From Sulfuricurvum sp. MLSB (lineage in GTDB: Bacteria; Campylobacterota; Campylobacteria; Campylobacterales; Sulfurimonadaceae), in contig NZ_JQGL01000006.1 in assembly GCF_000747095.1 (NCBI RefSeq), positions 1-64,000 of the forward strand: DNA of 64,000 nucleotides. The letters run 5' to 3'. The notes under the pieces were generated by a model. That model worked only from the letters and a program-made list of their open reading frames with translations, was not told where the DNA came from and ran no database searches. This document shows, piece after piece, positions 1 to 10,749 of the stretch. Position 1 is the first letter of the stretch. The number at the start of each line of letters is the position of its first letter. A program made the translations under genes and the position numbers.

Positions 1-1
1 A

Positions 2-817
2 CGGGTATTGCGCAAAGAGCAGCTTTATTTTGATATGGTGTGCGAGTGGATCAACCGCCGTAGCCTCTTTAAAATGCACTGGGGATACAAACGTGCCGGC
101 ATGGACGCCAATGAGTATAAAAAGCTCCTTGAGAGCAAAGTGTATCCCGCGTATGAGCGGATCAAAAAAGAGATCGTCAAACGGGGACTGTTTGACCCTA
201 CGGTAATTTACGGATACTATCCCGTACGCAGCAGCGACCAAGAGCTGCTGATTTTCGATGAAAGCTGCGGGTGGAATAGTGACGAAAATGCGAATCGACA
301 GCCGTTGGATGCAGTGATCGGCAATGCCAAATACGTCTTCGAATTTCCGCGTCAGCGCAAAGCGCCTCACCGCGCGCTGAGTGATTTTTTCGCCCATACG
401 CGCGATGATGTTTTGCCGCTTACCTGTGTGAGCGTGGGGGATAGATTTAGCGAGTATGAAAAAGAGCTGTACGCCAATAATGAATATCTCGAATACAACA
501 TGGTGCACGGATTTGGGGTGGAGCTGGCTGAGGCTTTGGCGGAAGTGGCGCACAAACAAATCCGGTTAGACCTGAACATCGCGCACGACGATGAAGGGTT
601 CAGCCTGCGCGACGTCCGATTGAACCGCTATCAGGGGGCACGTTATTCCTTCGGCTACCCTGCATGCCCTGATTTGGAACAAAGCCGAATCATCTTTGAT
701 CTGTTGCGCCCCGAAGAGTTCGGGATCACCCTCAGCGAAACCTTCCAGATTCACCCGGAACAGAGCACGACGGCGCTCGTCGTCCATCACAAAGAGGCGA
801 CGTATTACAGCATCTAA
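2..817 (+). CDS. metH: Methionine synthase (cobalamin-dependent), C-terminal activation domain; 5'-truncated by the window edge
   Basis: Open frame from the window start; protein resembles the MetH AdoMet-binding activation domain (YGYYPVRSSDQELLIF, YSFGYPACPDLEQ, IHPEQSTTALVVHH). Confidence 0.9.
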   Translation, partial: RVLRKEQLYFDMVCEWINRRSLFKMHWGYKRAGMDANEYKKLLESKVYPAYERIKKEIVKRGLFDPTVIYGYYPVRSSDQELLIFDESCGWNSDENANRQPLDAVIGNAKYVFEFPRQRKAPHRALSDFFAHTRDDVLPLTCVSVGDRFSEYEKELYANNEYLEYNMVHGFGVELAEALAEVAHKQIRLDLNIAHDDEGFSLRDVRLNRYQGARYSFGYPACPDLEQSRIIFDLLRPEEFGITLSETFQIHPEQSTTALVVHHKEATYYSI

Positions 818-828
818 ATCCTTATGTC

Positions 829-854
829 CCTTTTTTTGTTCCGGCAAAAAAAGG
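829..854. terminator. Bidirectional hairpin between convergent metH and rarA
   Basis: CCTTTTTTTG-TTCCGG-CAAAAAAAGG perfect 10-bp arms. Confidence 0.6.
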
Positions 855-945
855 AACCAAAAAAACCTCATCTGACTGATGGTTCGCTACGCGCGACTCT
901 CGCACTACTGCTTCGCGCGCGGCTCATTTACATCATTCAGATTTC

Positions 946-2121
946 TTACTCTTTGGAACTGTTCCACACTTTTGCAATCCACTCCCCCATCTTCGCTTCG
1001 TAACCGATCGGTTTGAATTCAACGAATTTGAGCGGCTTGGAGAGATATTTTTGGTTCACCCATCCGCCTGCGTCGTGCGGATACAGATACCCTTTGTGCT
1101 GTTGGCGCAAGTGTTCGGGAATTTCGAGGATAACGCCGTTTCTGACAGCCTGCTGTGCGGCATTGATTGCGTTGTAGGCCGAGTTTGATTTCGGTGAGGC
1201 ACACAGGTAGATGACCGCCTGAGAGAGGATGATCCGCGCTTCGGGATAGCCGATCTGCTTCACGCTCGTCATGGCCGAAGTCGTCAGCGTCAGCGCCTGC
1301 GGATTGGCATTTCCCACATCCTCGCTGGCAAGGATCACGAGACGTCTGGCGATAAATTCGGGAGGTTCTCCCCCCTCGATCAGACGGGCGAGGTAATAGA
1401 CCGCCGCATCGGGGTCTGAGCCTCGAATGCTCTTAATGAGGGCGGAAGCAAGGTCGTAATGCACCCCCGCTTCGGAGCTTCCCCGTGCCTGTGCGGCGGG
1501 GCGGAGCGATTTGAGCAATTTCACCGTAATCGGTTTGTTGAGCGCCACTGCGACTTCAAGCAGTTTGAGCATCGCCCGGGCGTCTCCGCCCGAACTTGCC
1601 ACCAGATATTCGCGCGCTTCTTCGTCCGTTTCCACGCCTGTTCTGGCTAACAGATTTTCTAACGCATCCAAACCGATTTCGCGCAGTTCGAATAAAAGCG
1701 AGCGCGAGCGCATCGCCGCATTTAGCGAAAAATAGGGGTTTTCGGTCGATGCCCCGATAACTAACACGCTGTTTTTTTCCATAACCGGCAATAACACTTC
1801 CTGCTGATTCTTTGCAAGGCGGTGTACCTCATCGATGAAAATCAGCGGCCGGGTCAATGCCCCTTCGTATTGGTCGAAAATTTTGCGAAGCTGCTCGATT
1901 TTGAGCGAGGTCGCGTTGAATTCGTAAAACGGCAAATCCATCACGTCAGCGATGATACGCGCCAGAGAGGTCTTGCCCGAACCGGGAGGACCGTAGAAAA
2001 AAGAGTGGGTAAGATTTCCCCCTTCGCACAAAGTGCGCAGAGGAGCATCGGATGAGCATAAATGATCCTGCCCGACAACTTCGTCGAAGCTTTTAGGGCG
2101 GAGGAGGTAGGTGAAGTCCAA
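946..2121 (-). CDS. rarA: Replication-associated recombination protein A (AAA+ ATPase)
   Basis: Walker A GPPGSGKTSLARI, Walker B FIDEVHR, RarA C-terminal domain; ORF track extends to 2205 but homologous sequence begins near LDFTYLLRPKSFDEVVGQ (TTG at 2121). Confidence 0.9.
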   Translation of the reverse strand: MDFTYLLRPKSFDEVVGQDHLCSSDAPLRTLCEGGNLTHSFFYGPPGSGKTSLARIIADVMDLPFYEFNATSLKIEQLRKIFDQYEGALTRPLIFIDEVHRLAKNQQEVLLPVMEKNSVLVIGASTENPYFSLNAAMRSRSLLFELREIGLDALENLLARTGVETDEEAREYLVASSGGDARAMLKLLEVAVALNKPITVKLLKSLRPAAQARGSSEAGVHYDLASALIKSIRGSDPDAAVYYLARLIEGGEPPEFIARRLVILASEDVGNANPQALTLTTSAMTSVKQIGYPEARIILSQAVIYLCASPKSNSAYNAINAAQQAVRNGVILEIPEHLRQQHKGYLYPHDAGGWVNQKYLSKPLKFVEFKPIGYEAKMGEWIAKVWNSSKE

Positions 2122-2126
2122 AAACG

Positions 2127-2525
2127 TTATCCCGCAATAACCTTGATGACTACTTCGCGTTCCTGTCTTGGGCCGTCGAATTCGCCGAAAAACACTCCCT
2201 GCCATTTCCCGAACATCGGGCGCCCGCCATGGACCGGGATCGTCACGGATGCGCCCATGCGCGAAGATTTCAGGTGGGCGGCGGCATTGGAGCCTACATG
2301 GGTGTAATGCTCGTCGCTGGGAATTGTTTTGGACAATGCAGCCAGCAGATCGCGGCGAAGATTCGGATCGGCATTTTCAAACAAAAATACGCTTCCCGTC
2401 GTGTGGGGGGTAAAAACGACACAAATGCCCTCTTTGACACCTGATGTAATGACCGCTTCACTCACCTCATTGCTGATATCCATTAGCTGCGTTTTGTGGC
2501 TGGTCGGAAATTTCAATGTTTTCAT
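2127..2525 (-). CDS. YjbQ family protein (secondary thiamine-phosphate synthase-like)
   Basis: 132 aa; CVVFTPHTTGSVFLFENADP, HVGSNAAAHLKSS, GTWQ-like GKWQGVFFGEFDGPR motifs. Confidence 0.85.
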   Translation of the reverse strand: MKTLKFPTSHKTQLMDISNEVSEAVITSGVKEGICVVFTPHTTGSVFLFENADPNLRRDLLAALSKTIPSDEHYTHVGSNAAAHLKSSRMGASVTIPVHGGRPMFGKWQGVFFGEFDGPRQEREVVIKVIAG

Positions 2526-3493
2526 TTTTTGCGTTCACCTTGTGTAAATTTTTTTTCCGGTTTGTATTTATTTGTGCTGAAAGAATCATTCGCCGGCTTG
2601 GATTTAGATTTTGCCTTCTCTTTGCTGAAAGCTCTTTTTTCCGGCTTCGGTTTTTCTTTTAGGAACTTCGGTTCAGATTCCCCTTCGGCTTTGGGAAACT
2701 TCTTCTCCGATTTTTGTTTGGTTTTTTCCGATTTTTCAACCGCATCCAAGAATTCCCGCAAAGAGACGTATTCGTTGCGTTCTAAAAAGCGAACTTTTCC
2801 GGTCGGAAGATTATTCAGGTCGATTCCCCCGAAACTGAGCCGTTTGAGGTCAACGACTTCGGCACCGAAATGGGCGAAAAAACGGCGGAGTTCGCGGTTT
2901 TGCCCCTCGCCGATCGCGACTTTGAGCACCGAAAAATCACCCTGGTTTTTCTGGATCTGGTAAGCGTAAAAAGGGGCGAAATTCATCGATCCGATTTCCG
3001 AATGCTCATGTGCCCCGGCGCTGGCATCTTCGAGTTCGAGCCCTTCGCCCATCGCAACCTTCATCGCATCCGTAACGGGGCCTTTGATCTTGATCTTGTA
3101 CACCCGCTCCATCTTCGACGTCATCAATGCCGTCGCAACGCGCGATGCGTCGGTAAGAAGCAGCAAGCCTTCCGAAGCGTAGTCGAGCCGTCCGACGGGG
3201 ATGAAATGGCGGTACTGCTTTGCAAGCGAATCGTAAATGGTCTTGCGCCCCTGCGGGTCTTTTTTCGTTACCAGTTCACCGCGCGGCTTGTTATAGACGA
3301 TCACGGTAAACTGATCGTGTGCGGTCACCTTGTTGCCGCTGATACTGACGTTTGCCGTCCGCTCATCCACCTGTGTCGCGGGATTTTTTTCGATCTCGCC
3401 GTCGATACGGACATATCCGTCCAAAATAGCCTGATCGGCTTCGCGGCGCGAATACGTCGAGTAGTGGGCGATAAATTTGTTCAGACGCATCAT
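2522..3493 (-). CDS. 23S rRNA pseudouridine synthase (RsuA/RluB family)
   Basis: S4 domain plus GRLDYASEGLLLLT and GQNRELRRFF motifs; Lys-rich C-terminal tail. Confidence 0.88.
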   Translation of the reverse strand: MMRLNKFIAHYSTYSRREADQAILDGYVRIDGEIEKNPATQVDERTANVSISGNKVTAHDQFTVIVYNKPRGELVTKKDPQGRKTIYDSLAKQYRHFIPVGRLDYASEGLLLLTDASRVATALMTSKMERVYKIKIKGPVTDAMKVAMGEGLELEDASAGAHEHSEIGSMNFAPFYAYQIQKNQGDFSVLKVAIGEGQNRELRRFFAHFGAEVVDLKRLSFGGIDLNNLPTGKVRFLERNEYVSLREFLDAVEKSEKTKQKSEKKFPKAEGESEPKFLKEKPKPEKRAFSKEKAKSKSKPANDSFSTNKYKPEKKFTQGERKK

Positions 3494-4458
3494 GAGATAC
3501 CTGCTTCCACGAGAGTATGAAGGTGCAGAGCACCCTGAATGACGCCGGTTTTGTCCGTAACGACCAGCAACTGGATTTTTTTGTTCTCGATCAGCACCAA
3601 CGCATCGCTGGCCAACATCGTCGCATCGTCAATCACAAGCGGATTTTTCGTAGCATAAGCCGATGCCGGAGCATCAAGCGAGAACGATTCGTTCATCAGC
3701 GCACGGCGAATATCCCCGTCGCTGAGAAGCCCGGAGAGTTTCCCCTGCGCGTCACGCAGCATCACCGTCCCCAAACGTCCCTCGCTCAGAGCCAAAATGG
3801 CTTCTTTGAGCGACGTGCTTTCCTCGACGATCGGAAGGTTTTCCGTCCGCATCAAATCAGAAACTTTGACAAACAACCGTTTGCCGAGTGAGCCGCCGGG
3901 ATGAAACGAGGCAAAATCCTCTTTTTGAAAATTGCGCGCCCTCATCAGGCACACCGCAAGGGCATCACCCATTGCCAGCGTCAGAGTCGTCGAGCTGGTA
4001 GGCGCCGCATCGAGAGGACACGCTTCTTTGCTGACGTTGATGTTGATCACCACGTCGCTGGTGCGTCCGAGGGTCGAAGCATTATTACGGGTCATCCCGA
4101 TCAAAGGGATATCAAAACGCTTGATATGGGGAAGGATTGAGCTGAGTTCCTCGCTCTCGCCGCTGTAGCTGATCGCAAGGACAGCATCCTCTTTCCCGAT
4201 CATTCCCAGATCGCCGTGAAGAGCCTCGGTAGGATGGAGGAAAAAACTCGGCGTTCCGGTCGACGCAAACGTCGCGGCGATTTTGGCCCCGATAAGACCC
4301 GATTTTCCGACACCGGTCACGATCAGTTTTCCTTTGCACGAAAGAATGATCTCTACGGCACGGATGATTTCTCCGTCTAACCGCTCCATCGCTTCGCGGA
4401 GCATGGCCGCTTCGATTTCAAGTGTGTTTTTGGCTATTGCGATATAATCGTTGTTCAT
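3490..4458 (-). CDS. kdsD: Arabinose-5-phosphate isomerase, KpsF/GutQ family (SIS + CBS domains)
   Basis: SIS domain VTGVGKSGLIGAKIAATFASTGTPSFFLHPTEALHGDLGMI plus two CBS repeats. Confidence 0.93.
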   Translation of the reverse strand: MNNDYIAIAKNTLEIEAAMLREAMERLDGEIIRAVEIILSCKGKLIVTGVGKSGLIGAKIAATFASTGTPSFFLHPTEALHGDLGMIGKEDAVLAISYSGESEELSSILPHIKRFDIPLIGMTRNNASTLGRTSDVVININVSKEACPLDAAPTSSTTLTLAMGDALAVCLMRARNFQKEDFASFHPGGSLGKRLFVKVSDLMRTENLPIVEESTSLKEAILALSEGRLGTVMLRDAQGKLSGLLSDGDIRRALMNESFSLDAPASAYATKNPLVIDDATMLASDALVLIENKKIQLLVVTDKTGVIQGALHLHTLVEAGIS

Positions 4459-4502
4459 AAAAATAATTATAGCCGAATAACCTTATTAATTCAGGTCTTG
4501 AC

Positions 4503-5894
4503 ATGCGCAACCTTTATCTTGAAGTCAGTTCACTCGATCAACGTGCCGTCTCCAAATTCGGTCTGTCCGAAGAGATTATGATGGAACATGCCGCCCTAGC
4601 GCTGAAAGCGGCTATCTGCCGTCGTTTTCCTGCCGGTTTGAGAGTTTTGATCGTGTGCGGCAGCGGCAATAACGGAGCCGACGGGCTTGCACTGGCACGG
4701 CTGCTGCTTGGGGAATACGACGTTTGCGTTCATCTCCCCTTTGGGGCTTCTTCTCCTCTCGCACAGCTGCAGCGCTCCCGCCTTGAAGCACTGGAGATCA
4801 ACCATACCGAGATAGGGAATGCCTACGACGTGATTGTCGATGCGATGTTCGGCAGCGGCCTCTCGCGGCCTCTTGGCCCCACCGCAGCGGAAGTGATCGA
4901 TCGGATCAACGCGATGGAGGGATTCAAAATCGCGTGCGACGTTCCCAGCGGGCTTTATCCGAACGGTACGCATGAGAGTCATGTCTTTCGTGCCGATCTG
5001 ACCGTGACGATGGGCGGTCTCAAACGGGGGCTGTTCAGCGACGCGGCCAAAGAGGTTGCAGGCGAGATCGATTCATGCGACCTGGGAGTTCCGCGCTCTT
5101 TTTACGAAACCCCGTCTTCATGGCAGTTGCTGGAAGAATCGGATTTAAACCTTCCTCGACGCATCCATGCCTCGGCGCACAAAGGGCACTACGGCCATCT
5201 ATCGGTCGTGTGCGGCGAGAAAACGGGAGCGGCAGTGATCGCCGGCTCCGCGGCGTTACGGTTCGGTGCCGGACTGGTTAGCCTGATCAGCAACGAAAAC
5301 GTCCGTATCCCTTACGAACTGATGCAAAGCCATTCCCTCCCCGCTACGACAACCGCCATTGCGGTGGGAATGGGGCTGGGGAGCGAATTCGACGACGAAG
5401 AGCTCGCGCAACTGCTGGAGAACGAACTGCCGATGGTATTGGATGCCGATATTTTGACTCATCCGATACTCGCCAGATTGCTGAAGCGGCAACGGATCAT
5501 TTTGACCCCCCATCCCAAAGAGTTCACACGGCTTCTGCGGTGCTGCGAAATCGCCGACATCGACGTCGACACTCTCCAAAACGACCGCTTCGGTTACGCC
5601 GAACGGTTCTGCACCGCCTATCCCAATGCCGTTTTGGTGCTAAAAGGTTCCAATGTCATCATCGGACACCATGAGCGTTTTTACGTCAATCCGCACGGTA
5701 CCGTTGCCTTGGCTAAAGGGGGAAGCGGCGATGTACTCGGAGGACTGATCGGCGCCCTGCTGGCACAAGGATATGAGCCTCTTGACGCCGCCGTTCAAGG
5801 ATCGCTTGCCCATACGTTCGGCGCTAAAAGCTGGGATCGCGGCAACTATGCCCTGACACCGTTTGACCTTATTGAAAGAATTACCCATTTATGA
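4503..5894 (+). CDS. nnr: Bifunctional NAD(P)H-hydrate epimerase / ADP-dependent dehydratase
   Basis: YjeF_N (CGSGNNGADGLALARLL) fused to carbohydrate kinase-like domain (GSGDVLGGLIGALLAQG). Confidence 0.92.
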   Translation: MRNLYLEVSSLDQRAVSKFGLSEEIMMEHAALALKAAICRRFPAGLRVLIVCGSGNNGADGLALARLLLGEYDVCVHLPFGASSPLAQLQRSRLEALEINHTEIGNAYDVIVDAMFGSGLSRPLGPTAAEVIDRINAMEGFKIACDVPSGLYPNGTHESHVFRADLTVTMGGLKRGLFSDAAKEVAGEIDSCDLGVPRSFYETPSSWQLLEESDLNLPRRIHASAHKGHYGHLSVVCGEKTGAAVIAGSAALRFGAGLVSLISNENVRIPYELMQSHSLPATTTAIAVGMGLGSEFDDEELAQLLENELPMVLDADILTHPILARLLKRQRIILTPHPKEFTRLLRCCEIADIDVDTLQNDRFGYAERFCTAYPNAVLVLKGSNVIIGHHERFYVNPHGTVALAKGGSGDVLGGLIGALLAQGYEPLDAAVQGSLAHTFGAKSWDRGNYALTPFDLIERITHL

Positions 5895-6448
5895 AACGCA
5901 TTGTGACCTTGTTTAGCGGCGAGGGGACTAACCTCGCCAACCTGATCGAAAAGCTCCACCTCAAGCATTGCGCGATCATCGCTGCCATCACCAACAATCC
6001 CGAAGCCGGAGGAATTGCCAAAGCCCGTTCCGCTGGAATTCCCGTCGAAATTCTGGATCATCGCGAATTTGAAAGCCGGGAGAGTTACGATGCGGCGTTG
6101 GTCGAACTGATCGGCGAATACGACCCGGATTTGGTCGTTCTGTGCGGATTCATGCGGATCCTCACCCCCGTCTTTACATCGCAAGTCCGCTCGATTAACC
6201 TTCATCCCGCACTGCTCCCCGCATTCAAAGGAGCCCGCGCCATCGAACGCAGCTTCGAGAGTGACGAGAAAATATGCGGGGTGAGCGTACACTGGGTCAC
6301 CGACGAGCTCGATGGCGGGGAAGTCATCATGCAGCGATCCTTCGCTAAAAGCGACGGTGAGACCCTTGAGAGCTTCACGACGAAAATCCGTGCCATCGAG
6401 CATGAAATTTTACCCTTAAGCATTATCAGTCTGCTCAAAGAATCGTAG
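5891..6448 (+). CDS. purN: Phosphoribosylglycinamide formyltransferase
   Basis: [60 protein letters not shown]. Confidence 0.93.
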   Translation: MKRIVTLFSGEGTNLANLIEKLHLKHCAIIAAITNNPEAGGIAKARSAGIPVEILDHREFESRESYDAALVELIGEYDPDLVVLCGFMRILTPVFTSQVRSINLHPALLPAFKGARAIERSFESDEKICGVSVHWVTDELDGGEVIMQRSFAKSDGETLESFTTKIRAIEHEILPLSIISLLKES

Positions 6449-6503
6449 AATTCCTAAGATTTTCTATGCTATAAACCCCACATTAATTCAAAGGAGCCTA
6501 TCC

Positions 6504-7280
6504 ATGCATACTTTGCAAATCGGCAAATACACTCTCGGCAGCCGTTTGATCGTCGGCAGCGGTAAATACGATTCGTTTGAGATGACCAAAGCGGCTACGC
6601 TAGCCTCTGGCTCCGAACTCATTACCGTAGCGGTCCGCCGCCTCAACATCACCAACCCGAACGAACCGAATCTGCGCGACACGTTTGCGGGTACCAACGT
6701 CAAATTCCTTCCCAACTCGGCAGGATGCACGACGGCCGAAGAGGCGATTACCCTTTTTCGTCTCACCCGCGAAGCGACGGGGATTGATCTGATCAAACTC
6801 GAAGTGATCGGAGATACCCAGAAAACCCTCTATCCCGATGTCCTCGAAACGATCAAAGCGTGTGAAGTGTTGGCCAAAGACGGCTTTACGATCATGGCCT
6901 ACACCTCGGATGATCCGATCATGGCGCGCCGTCTCGAAGACGCGGGAGCGCACGCGATCATGCCTCTCGCCGCCCCGATCGGAAGCGGTCTTGGCGTGCA
7001 AAATCGCTATAACATCGTGTTTGTACGCGAAGCGGTCAAGGTGCCTATCATCGTTGATGCGGGAATTGGGTGTGCTTCTGATGCGGCATTGGCAATGGAG
7101 CTGGGTGCGGATGGCGTATTGACTAACACGGCGATTGCACAGGCGCAAAATCCGATGTTGATGGCCGAAGCTATGAAGAATGCGGTGATCGCGGGGCGAT
7201 TAAGCTACCTGGCGGGACGGATTCCGAAACGTCCGTACGCTACGGCTTCGTCACCTATCGACGGGATGATTCAGTTTTAA
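6504..7280 (+). CDS. thiG: Thiazole synthase
   Basis: [72 protein letters not shown]. Confidence 0.95.
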   Translation: MHTLQIGKYTLGSRLIVGSGKYDSFEMTKAATLASGSELITVAVRRLNITNPNEPNLRDTFAGTNVKFLPNSAGCTTAEEAITLFRLTREATGIDLIKLEVIGDTQKTLYPDVLETIKACEVLAKDGFTIMAYTSDDPIMARRLEDAGAHAIMPLAAPIGSGLGVQNRYNIVFVREAVKVPIIVDAGIGCASDAALAMELGADGVLTNTAIAQAQNPMLMAEAMKNAVIAGRLSYLAGRIPKRPYATASSPIDGMIQF

Positions 7281-7289
7281 TACCTTCTA

Positions 7290-7315
7290 TACTTTTCTCG
7301 CTAAAGAGAAAAGTA
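7290..7315. terminator. Bidirectional hairpin between thiG and MFS gene
   Basis: TACTTTTCTC-GCTAAA-GAGAAAAGTA perfect 10-bp arms between convergent genes. Confidence 0.6.
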
Positions 7316-7317
7316 CA

Positions 7318-8541
7318 TCACGCCTCTATGTAATCCAAATCCTCATGAAACGTTTCCCGCGTGTAATACAGCGCAATCAACGCAATCGAAAACGTCACTA
7401 CGCCGACCACAGCGGCTGATCCCAAAACTCCCATACTCTCTTTGAGAAGCATAAAGCTCGACGTGATGGGAACCACCGCGCCGCGGACGAAATTGGGAAC
7501 CGTGGTTGCGACGGTAGCGCGTATATTCGTTCCGAACTGCTCCGCCGCCATCGTAATAAAGAGCGCCCAGTAACCGCAGAACACCCCCAGAAAAAACGCG
7601 GCCATATAAAACATTTCCGCGCTCGCCCCGCTCAGTGTAAAATAGTACAGGACACTGACGACGGAAAACCCCATAAAAACGGCATACGCTTTTTTACGGC
7701 TTCTCATCTGCTGGGAGAGGTAACCACTGGCCAGATCGCCGACCGAGAGTCCGATGTAGGTGTACATCAGCGCCGCTCCGGCACTCACCTCCCCCTGGAT
7801 CGATAGCGCCTGCGCAAATTCGGGAGAAAACATCACCAAAACCCCGACAACATACCACAGCGGCATCCCGATTACAATCGCTTTGATGTATTTTGCAAAA
7901 AGTTTTTTATGGGCAAAAAGGGCGAAAAACTGCCCCCGTTTGATATCGTCGCTCACATGATGCTCAAACATCGCCGATTCCCGGACACGGAACCGCAAAA
8001 CAAGGAGCATAAAGCCCAATACCCCGCCGATGATATAGGCATTACGCCATGCAAAATGCTCTGCGACGATATTGGCCGCGACAACCCCAAGAACACCGAA
8101 CGCCGCGATCGTCATGACCCCGTATCCGCGCAGCTCTTTGGGGAGAATTTCGGCGACCAGCGTCACCCCAGCACCCAGTTCGCCGGCCAGGCCGATCCCT
8201 GCGATAAAACGAAGAATCGCGTACTGCTCTACATCGGTGACAAACGCATTGAGCAGATTCGCAACCGAATAGAGGATGATCGAGGCAAACAGCACCGACA
8301 ACCGCCCTTTTTTATCTCCGAGGATCCCCCATAATATCCCCCCTATCAACATTCCCGCCATCTGGGCGTTGAGGATGATCGATCCCCAATAGGTAATCCC
8401 CTCTTTGTCTAATCCGAGTTCGGTGAGACTCTCCACCCGAACGACGCCGAATAAAATCAGATCGTATATGTCGACAAAATACCCCATCGCGATGACGATG
8501 ACAGGCAGCGTCAGCACCTGCCGCAACGTAGATATACTCAT
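7318..8541 (-). CDS. MFS transporter (metabolite:H+ symporter type)
   Basis: ~12 TM segments; GDKKGRLSVLFASI loop; likely start MSISTLRQ at 8541, overlapping the upstream gene end. Confidence 0.85.
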   Translation of the reverse strand: MSISTLRQVLTLPVIVIAMGYFVDIYDLILFGVVRVESLTELGLDKEGITYWGSIILNAQMAGMLIGGILWGILGDKKGRLSVLFASIILYSVANLLNAFVTDVEQYAILRFIAGIGLAGELGAGVTLVAEILPKELRGYGVMTIAAFGVLGVVAANIVAEHFAWRNAYIIGGVLGFMLLVLRFRVRESAMFEHHVSDDIKRGQFFALFAHKKLFAKYIKAIVIGMPLWYVVGVLVMFSPEFAQALSIQGEVSAGAALMYTYIGLSVGDLASGYLSQQMRSRKKAYAVFMGFSVVSVLYYFTLSGASAEMFYMAAFFLGVFCGYWALFITMAAEQFGTNIRATVATTVPNFVRGAVVPITSSFMLLKESMGVLGSAAVVGVVTFSIALIALYYTRETFHEDLDYIEA

Positions 8542-9932
8542 CCCTCTTCCTTCGCACGTTTGGCACCGTAAAAGGCATAAATCATCATACCGATGATCGA
8601 CCATCCGATAAAACGCAACCACGTATCAAACGGCAGTCCCGCCATCATAAATATGATCAGGATGAAATTGAGCGGCATAAGAATCTTGAACGCAGGGACT
8701 TTAAACACCGGCTGAATGATATTTTGGCGTCGCAAAACGATGATCGCCACCGCTACCATCAGATAAGCGAACAATGTTCCGATATTAACCAATTCCGCAA
8801 GCGTTTTAAGAGGAACGAGTCCTGCCATAACGCTCAGTAATACGCCCCCGATCAGAGTTGCTTTATACGGCGTATTGTATTTCGGATGAATTTCACTCAG
8901 TGATTTGGGCAAAAGCCCGTCGCGTGCGAGGGCAAAAAAGATGCGGGTAAAGCCAAGCCCCATAACGATCATAACGGTCGTAATCGTAATGACCGCTCCC
9001 AATGCAATCACATTGGCGGCAAAGGGTTCATTTACTTTATACAGCGCAAACGCAAGGGCATCGGGAACATTCAATTCTTGGTAGGGGACGATTGCGGTAA
9101 GGGTAAAGCTTACGAGGATAAAAAAGACAACGCTAAGAGCCAACGAGAGCATCAAGCCCAACGGAATATTACGGGTGGGATTTTTCGTCTCCTCCGCTAC
9201 CGTACTGATCGCGTCAAATCCGAGATACGCAAAAATAATCAGAGCGGCTCCATGCCAAACCCCTTCCCATCCGAATGGGAAAAAATCGACAAGATTATTA
9301 AAATCGACGTGGGGAAGACCGACCACGACAAACGTCACCAGAACGGATAGTTTAATCAAGACAATAGCCGTATTGACCTTTGCACTCTCTTTAATCCCGA
9401 TCGCCAGAAGGACGAAAATAGCTAAAATAATCCCGAACGCACTGATGTCGATATACGTTCCGGCGCCGGGGTTATACGCACCGCTGAGAGCCAAAGGTAT
9501 TTCTATTCCCATGCTGTTTTCTAAAAAACGGCGCAAATAGCCCGACCATCCGGTCGCCACGGCTGCCGTAGCCACTCCGTATTCCAACAGCAGATTCCAC
9601 CCGACAAACCACGCGAACACTTCACCCAGCGACGCGAACGTAAAACTATAGGCACTTCCCGCTACCGGATAAGCCGAGCTAAGCTCCGCATAGATGAGCG
9701 CCGTAATGCCGATCATAACGGCACCCAGTAAAAACGAAAGGACAATAGCGGGCCCGGCCATCGTAGCTGCCGCCTGACCGGTAATAACAAAAATACCGGC
9801 TCCGATAACCGCTCCGACGCCGATGAAAGTAACGTCCATCAGCCCCAATCGACGCTGGAATTCCCCGTTTACGCCGGACATATCTTTTTTACGAAAATAC
9901 TTCTTCATTCTTTTTTTGCACCTCATCCACAA
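8538..9932 (-). CDS. APC family amino acid permease
   Basis: VGAVIGAGIFVITGQAAATMAGPAIVLSFLLGA, typical cationic amino acid transporter-like sequence. Confidence 0.88.
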   Translation of the reverse strand: MWMRCKKRMKKYFRKKDMSGVNGEFQRRLGLMDVTFIGVGAVIGAGIFVITGQAAATMAGPAIVLSFLLGAVMIGITALIYAELSSAYPVAGSAYSFTFASLGEVFAWFVGWNLLLEYGVATAAVATGWSGYLRRFLENSMGIEIPLALSGAYNPGAGTYIDISAFGIILAIFVLLAIGIKESAKVNTAIVLIKLSVLVTFVVVGLPHVDFNNLVDFFPFGWEGVWHGAALIIFAYLGFDAISTVAEETKNPTRNIPLGLMLSLALSVVFFILVSFTLTAIVPYQELNVPDALAFALYKVNEPFAANVIALGAVITITTVMIVMGLGFTRIFFALARDGLLPKSLSEIHPKYNTPYKATLIGGVLLSVMAGLVPLKTLAELVNIGTLFAYLMVAVAIIVLRRQNIIQPVFKVPAFKILMPLNFILIIFMMAGLPFDTWLRFIGWSIIGMMIYAFYGAKRAKEEG

Positions 9933-10060
9933 GCAATATATTCTGATACAACCCCAGCAATAATAAGTCCCGATTATACATTAATTTCAAGTTGGTTCCT
10001 TCATCAAATCCCTTTTTTACAATGTTTCTGCCGAAACCATTACGATTATAAACACGTCTC

Positions 10061-10089
10061 TTGACAATATTCTTGCTTTCCGATATAAT
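10061..10089 (+). promoter_or_regulatory. Sigma70-type promoter of tRNA operon
   Basis: TTGACA (10061-10066), 17 bp, TATAAT (10084-10089). Confidence 0.8.
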
Positions 10090-10134
10090 TTCGCCTCACT
10101 AATTAAGCTCACTTGGGTTAGATTAGATGAAGGT

Positions 10135-10212
10135 CGGGGCGTAGCTCAGTATGGTTAGAGTACTTGGTTTGGGACCAAGGGGCCGGAGGTTCGAGTCCTC
10201 TCGCCCCGACCA
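10135..10212 (+). tRNA. tRNA-Pro (TGG)
   Basis: Acceptor CGGGGCG/CGCCCCG, anticodon loop TTTGGGA, GTTCGAGTC T-loop, CCA encoded. Confidence 0.93.
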
Positions 10213-10266
10213 TGTTTTTTTCTTTTTGTATCTTATTTTCAAACACAGATTCTTTATTACGTGAAT

Positions 10267-10344
10267 GGTGGAATTAGCTCAGTCGGTTAGAGCATCAGGT
10301 TGTGGTTCTGAGGGTCGTGGGTTCGATTCCCATATTCCACCCCA
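10267..10344 (+). tRNA. tRNA-His (GTG)
   Basis: G-1:C73 pair; acceptor GTGGAAT/ATTCCAC, anticodon GTG, CCA encoded. Confidence 0.93.
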
Positions 10345-10397
10345 TTTGTTTCTGGTTTGAAACTCCTTTGATACACGATATTTTAGAAGGTGATTGT

Positions 10398-10474
10398 GCG
10401 TTCGTAGCTCAACTGGATAGAGTAACGGACTTCGGATCCGTAGGTTATAGGTTCGAACCCTATCGGGCGCACCA
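10398..10474 (+). tRNA. tRNA-Arg (TCG)
   Basis: Acceptor GCGTTCG/CGGGCGC, anticodon loop CTTCGGA, CCA encoded. Confidence 0.92.
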
Positions 10475-10485
10475 TATAGTCTTTC

Positions 10486-10562
<77 letters not shown>

Positions 10563-10583
10563 CCTTAGACTTTTTTTTGTTAT

Positions 10584-10668
10584 GCGGACGTGGTGAAATT
10601 GGTAGACACGCCAGACTTAGGATCTGGTGCCTCACGGTGTGAAGGTTCAAGTCCTTTCGTCCGCACCA
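10584..10668 (+). tRNA. tRNA-Leu (TAG); integration target of the island (intact at left junction)
   Basis: Class II tRNA with long variable arm, GCGGACG/CGTCCGC acceptor, anticodon loop CTTAGGA, CCA encoded. Confidence 0.94.
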
Positions 10669-10673
10669 CCCTT
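10612..10673 (+). repeat. attL: 62-bp direct repeat within/after tRNA-Leu
   Basis: CAGACTTAGGATCTGGTGCCTCACGGTGTGAAGGTTCAAGTCCTTTCGTCCGCACCACCCTT identical to 34418-34479. Confidence 0.95.
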
Positions 10674-10727
10674 AAATAGGGACTTTCAAAGCTTTTTCTT
10701 CATTTTTTAAGAATTCACAAAAAACTT

Positions 10728-10749
10728 TTTTTACTACATTTTTACTACA
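10728..10749 (+). repeat. Tandem 11-bp motif TTTTTACTACA x2 (putative integrase arm sites, left)
   Basis: Two abutting perfect copies; same motif duplicated near the right end. Confidence 0.7.
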